From contig CATLGN010000067.1 in assembly GCA_949935685.1 (NCBI GenBank), forward strand, positions 1 through 7,729: DNA of 7,729 bases, given 5' to 3'. Below, piece after piece: positions 5,943-7,729 of the stretch (within the stretch, counting starts at the first letter, position 1; each line of letters opens with the position of its first letter). The DNA is from an uncultured Lachnospiraceae bacterium (GTDB lineage: Bacteria > Bacillota > Clostridia > Lachnospirales > Lachnospiraceae). A model generated the notes under the pieces. It saw nothing but the letters and a program-made list of their open reading frames with translations, was not told where the DNA came from and made no database searches. The position numbers were made by a program, and so were the translations under genes.

Positions 5943-7160
5943 TTACCTTTTTCCGCCCAGAAGCTGCTTCACCGTTTTCTGCGGATTAAAATTCTCAATA
6001 TCATCCGGCACATTCTGCCCGCATGTCACATAGGACAGCGGCGCGCCCGTATGCAGTTTCAGGTTCAACAGATTTCCAAGCGTAGTCGTTTCATCCAGCT
6101 TCGTAAAAATAAGCTTGTATTCTGTCATTTCCCGGTAAGCGTCGGCAATGCTTACCAGATCTTTATATTTTGTCGTTGCGCTCAATACAAGAAAGACTTC
6201 CTTTTCCGCCTTATCATCCAGGCAATGAATAAACTGAATCATATTGTCTCTCTGACTGTCATTCTGATGGGAATGGCCGGCAGTATCCACCAGAATATAA
6301 TCATATGCGTAAAAATCCTGCAATGCCTTTTCCATTTCCTCCGCGGAATAGATGATGCGAAACGGCACTTCCAGAATATTGGCGTATGTCCGAAGCTGTT
6401 CCGCCGCCGCGATCCGGTACGTATCCGCAGTCAGAAGGACGATCTTCTTTTTCTCATCAACCCGGAAACGCGATGCGATTTTGGCGATCGTGGTCGTCTT
6501 TCCCACCCCCGTCGGGCCGATAAAAAATATGACGCGGGGGCCGGATTTCGCCGGCTGAATGTTCATGGGCCTGCCGAATTTTAAAATCATTTTCTGATAT
6601 ACGTTTGACAGTACCGCATCAATCGGCAGATTGGCGTTGCTGCCGCGTTCGATCTCGTCGATAATCTGATTCGCATATCTCTCGTTGACTTCATTCTCCA
6701 GCATCATATTATACAACAGACGGATAAAAGCAACCGATTCGCTCTCTTCCTCTTTCGTTTCTTCCGGTTCCGGCTCTTTTTTTTCTTCCATGGCAGGTTT
6801 CAACTGTTTCTCCAGAAGCGTCTGCAGGCTCTCCAGTTTTTCCTCGATCCCGCGGTCCCGCTCGTCCTTCCGGCCGACCGGCTTTTCCCTGCCGCTGTGG
6901 CTCTCCATCGTGCTGCGCAGCAGTTCGGGAGAAAGCAGCCCCTCCGATGATTTCTGCGGCGGTTCCTTTCGGTTCAGTTCCCGGTCCGTTTCATCCTCCA
7001 TCGCCACGGTAACTTCCACCATCTGCGATCTCAAAAAAGAAAACATCCCCTTCTTCTTGATATTGCGGACGTTCATAATAACCGCCCCCTGCCCAAGCTC
7101 CTTTTTCGCCTGGTTTACCGCCTCGGCTTCTGTTTTCGCCCGATATTTTTTGATTATCAT
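5943..7160 (-). CDS. flhF: FlhF, SRP-type GTPase for flagellar placement
   Basis: FlhF is a membrane-recruited GTPase related to Ffh and FtsY that directs where flagella assemble. The 405-residue product has an N-terminal B domain (MIIKKYRAKTEAEAVNQAKKELG, then a stretch ending MVEVTVAMED at about 47-56). A long charged, probably disordered linker follows (about 57-140), then an N domain helical bundle (about 141-200). The G domain has a P-loop GPTGVGKTT (215-223), ADTYR (245-249), DTAGH (292-296) and TKLDE (353-357). Relatives usually have Arg where this protein has His296. The start overlaps the flhA stop by one base (TAATG), with a weak GGTGA site at 7168-7172, so translation is probably coupled to flhA. 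An A8 run (complement of 6777-6784) lies in the linker. Length is normal and no break is seen. Ffh and FtsY are excluded by the B domain and the flhA/flhG context. Confidence 0.96.
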   Translation of the reverse strand: MIIKKYRAKTEAEAVNQAKKELGQGAVIMNVRNIKKKGMFSFLRSQMVEVTVAMEDETDRELNRKEPPQKSSEGLLSPELLRSTMESHSGREKPVGRKDERDRGIEEKLESLQTLLEKQLKPAMEEKKEPEPEETKEEESESVAFIRLLYNMMLENEVNERYANQIIDEIERGSNANLPIDAVLSNVYQKMILKFGRPMNIQPAKSGPRVIFFIGPTGVGKTTTIAKIASRFRVDEKKKIVLLTADTYRIAAAEQLRTYANILEVPFRIIYSAEEMEKALQDFYAYDYILVDTAGHSHQNDSQRDNMIQFIHCLDDKAEKEVFLVLSATTKYKDLVSIADAYREMTEYKLIFTKLDETTTLGNLLNLKLHTGAPLSYVTCGQNVPDDIENFNPQKTVKQLLGGKR

Positions 7161-7729
7161 TATGCTGTCACCATCCCAACAGATTGCAGTTCAATGTTTG
7201 CTTCTATCTCGTTATAAGAAATCACGACCAGATCTTTAAAATAATCTTCCGTCAGCCGTTTAAAATACATCCGGACAATCGGAGACGTTATGATGATCGG
7301 GTTTCTGCCCAGTTCTTCCAGTTTTTTAATCTCTGTCTCGGCAGAGCCGATAATCCGTTTTGTACGCTCCGGATCCAGCGTCAGATATGCACCCTGTTCG
7401 GTCTGTTTTACGCTTCCCATAATCTCCTGTTCCACTTTGGGATCCAGCGTAATCACGCTCGTCGTCTCCCCGGCTGGAAAGAAGCGGCTGGAAATCGCAC
7501 GTTTCAGCGACTGTCTCGTGTATTCTGTCAGGATGTCCGTATCTCTTGTGGTAGCCGCATAATCAGCCAGCGTTTCAAATATTGTCTGCAAATCCCGAAT
7601 GGAAATACCCTCTTTCAGGAGATTTTGCAGCACCTTCTGAATCTCACCAAGCCCAAGCAGCTTCGGTACGAGTTCTTCCACCAGTACCGGATTGCTCTCT
7701 TTGATATTGTTGACAAGGCTCTGTACGTC
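7160..7729 (-). CDS. flhA: FlhA, flagellar export gate, C-terminal part only
   Basis: FlhA forms the nonameric export gate of the flagellar type III secretion system. Its cytoplasmic domain docks chaperone-substrate complexes. Only the last 189 codons lie in the window; the frame is open from the right edge (7729) to the TAA at 7160-7162. Because the family is about 690 residues, the membrane domain and upper cytoplasmic domain are outside. Visible family segments are NPVLVEELVPKLLGLGEIQ, KVLQNLLKEGISIRDL and IFETLADYAATTRDTD in the first half. Near the end are RNPIIITSPIVRMYFKRL and VVISYNEIEANIELQSVGMV, the typical FlhA C-terminus. A GTG at 7679-7681 (VEELVPK) is internal, not a start. The stop overlaps the flhF start by one base, placing flhA immediately upstream in the same transcript. 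InvA/SctV-type virulence export proteins share the fold, but the flhF/flhG neighbours favour FlhA. Confidence 0.94.
   Translation of the reverse strand, partial: DVQSLVNNIKESNPVLVEELVPKLLGLGEIQKVLQNLLKEGISIRDLQTIFETLADYAATTRDTDILTEYTRQSLKRAISSRFFPAGETTSVITLDPKVEQEIMGSVKQTEQGAYLTLDPERTKRIIGSAETEIKKLEELGRNPIIITSPIVRMYFKRLTEDYFKDLVVISYNEIEANIELQSVGMVTA

Noticed and set aside
6541..6556. A short inverted repeat, GCCGG-ATTTCG-CCGGC, inside flhF
   Set aside because: The stem is only 5 bp, there is no T-run, and it lies in coding sequence just before the P-loop. It is probably coincidental.
6051..6584. A 177-codon plus-strand open frame opposite the FlhF GTPase domain
   Set aside because: It is antisense to conserved GTPase motifs and has no domain of its own, so it is a shadow frame.
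7679..7681. A GTG that could be read as a start for a 173-residue protein
   Set aside because: The frame is open upstream to the window edge and encodes FlhA-like sequence, so the GTG is an internal Val codon of flhA.

Overview
The window is a nearly gap-free stretch of a motility and chemotaxis operon, read entirely from the minus strand. Gene content and order, near-neutral base composition, and close spacing with AGGAG-type ribosome binding sites point to a motile low-to-mid-GC Firmicute. A Clostridia member of the Lachnospiraceae type is my best guess. The presence of CheC shows a Bacillus/Thermotoga-style chemotaxis system rather than the enterobacterial CheZ type. No sequence search was run, so the taxonomic call is an inference.

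In order of transcription (from 7729 down to 1), the genes are: the C-terminal end of flhA (7729-7160), flhF (7160-5943), flhG (5927-5043), a PilZ/YcgR-type c-di-GMP receptor (5029-4310), cheB (4300-3224), cheA (3222-1060), cheW (1032-535) and the first 169 codons of cheC (508 to beyond the left edge). Gene junctions range from a 1-base overlap (flhA/flhF) to a 27-base gap (cheA/cheW). No terminator, strong promoter, RNA gene, repeat array, IS element or CRISPR was seen. No stretch over 30 bases lacks a gene.

The genes form three functional blocks. FlhA is the export gate of the flagellar type III secretion apparatus. FlhF (SRP-type GTPase) and FlhG (MinD-type ATPase) set flagellar number and position, and FlhG carries the N-terminal DQAxxLR motif known to stimulate FlhF. 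The PilZ protein sits between the flagellar and chemotaxis blocks and has both c-di-GMP-binding motifs, so it probably brakes motility. CheA (kinase), CheW (coupling protein), CheB (methylesterase) and CheC (CheY-P phosphatase) make up signalling and adaptation. CheY, CheR, CheD and the receptors lie outside the window or elsewhere in the genome.

All key catalytic residues I looked for are present, and no gene appears broken. This is a well-known, conserved type of locus, not a new system. The points worth a second look are modest: a His in place of the usual Arg after the FlhF DTAG motif, an A8 tract in flhF that could allow slippage, the PilZ gene embedded in the operon, and a revised start for that gene.
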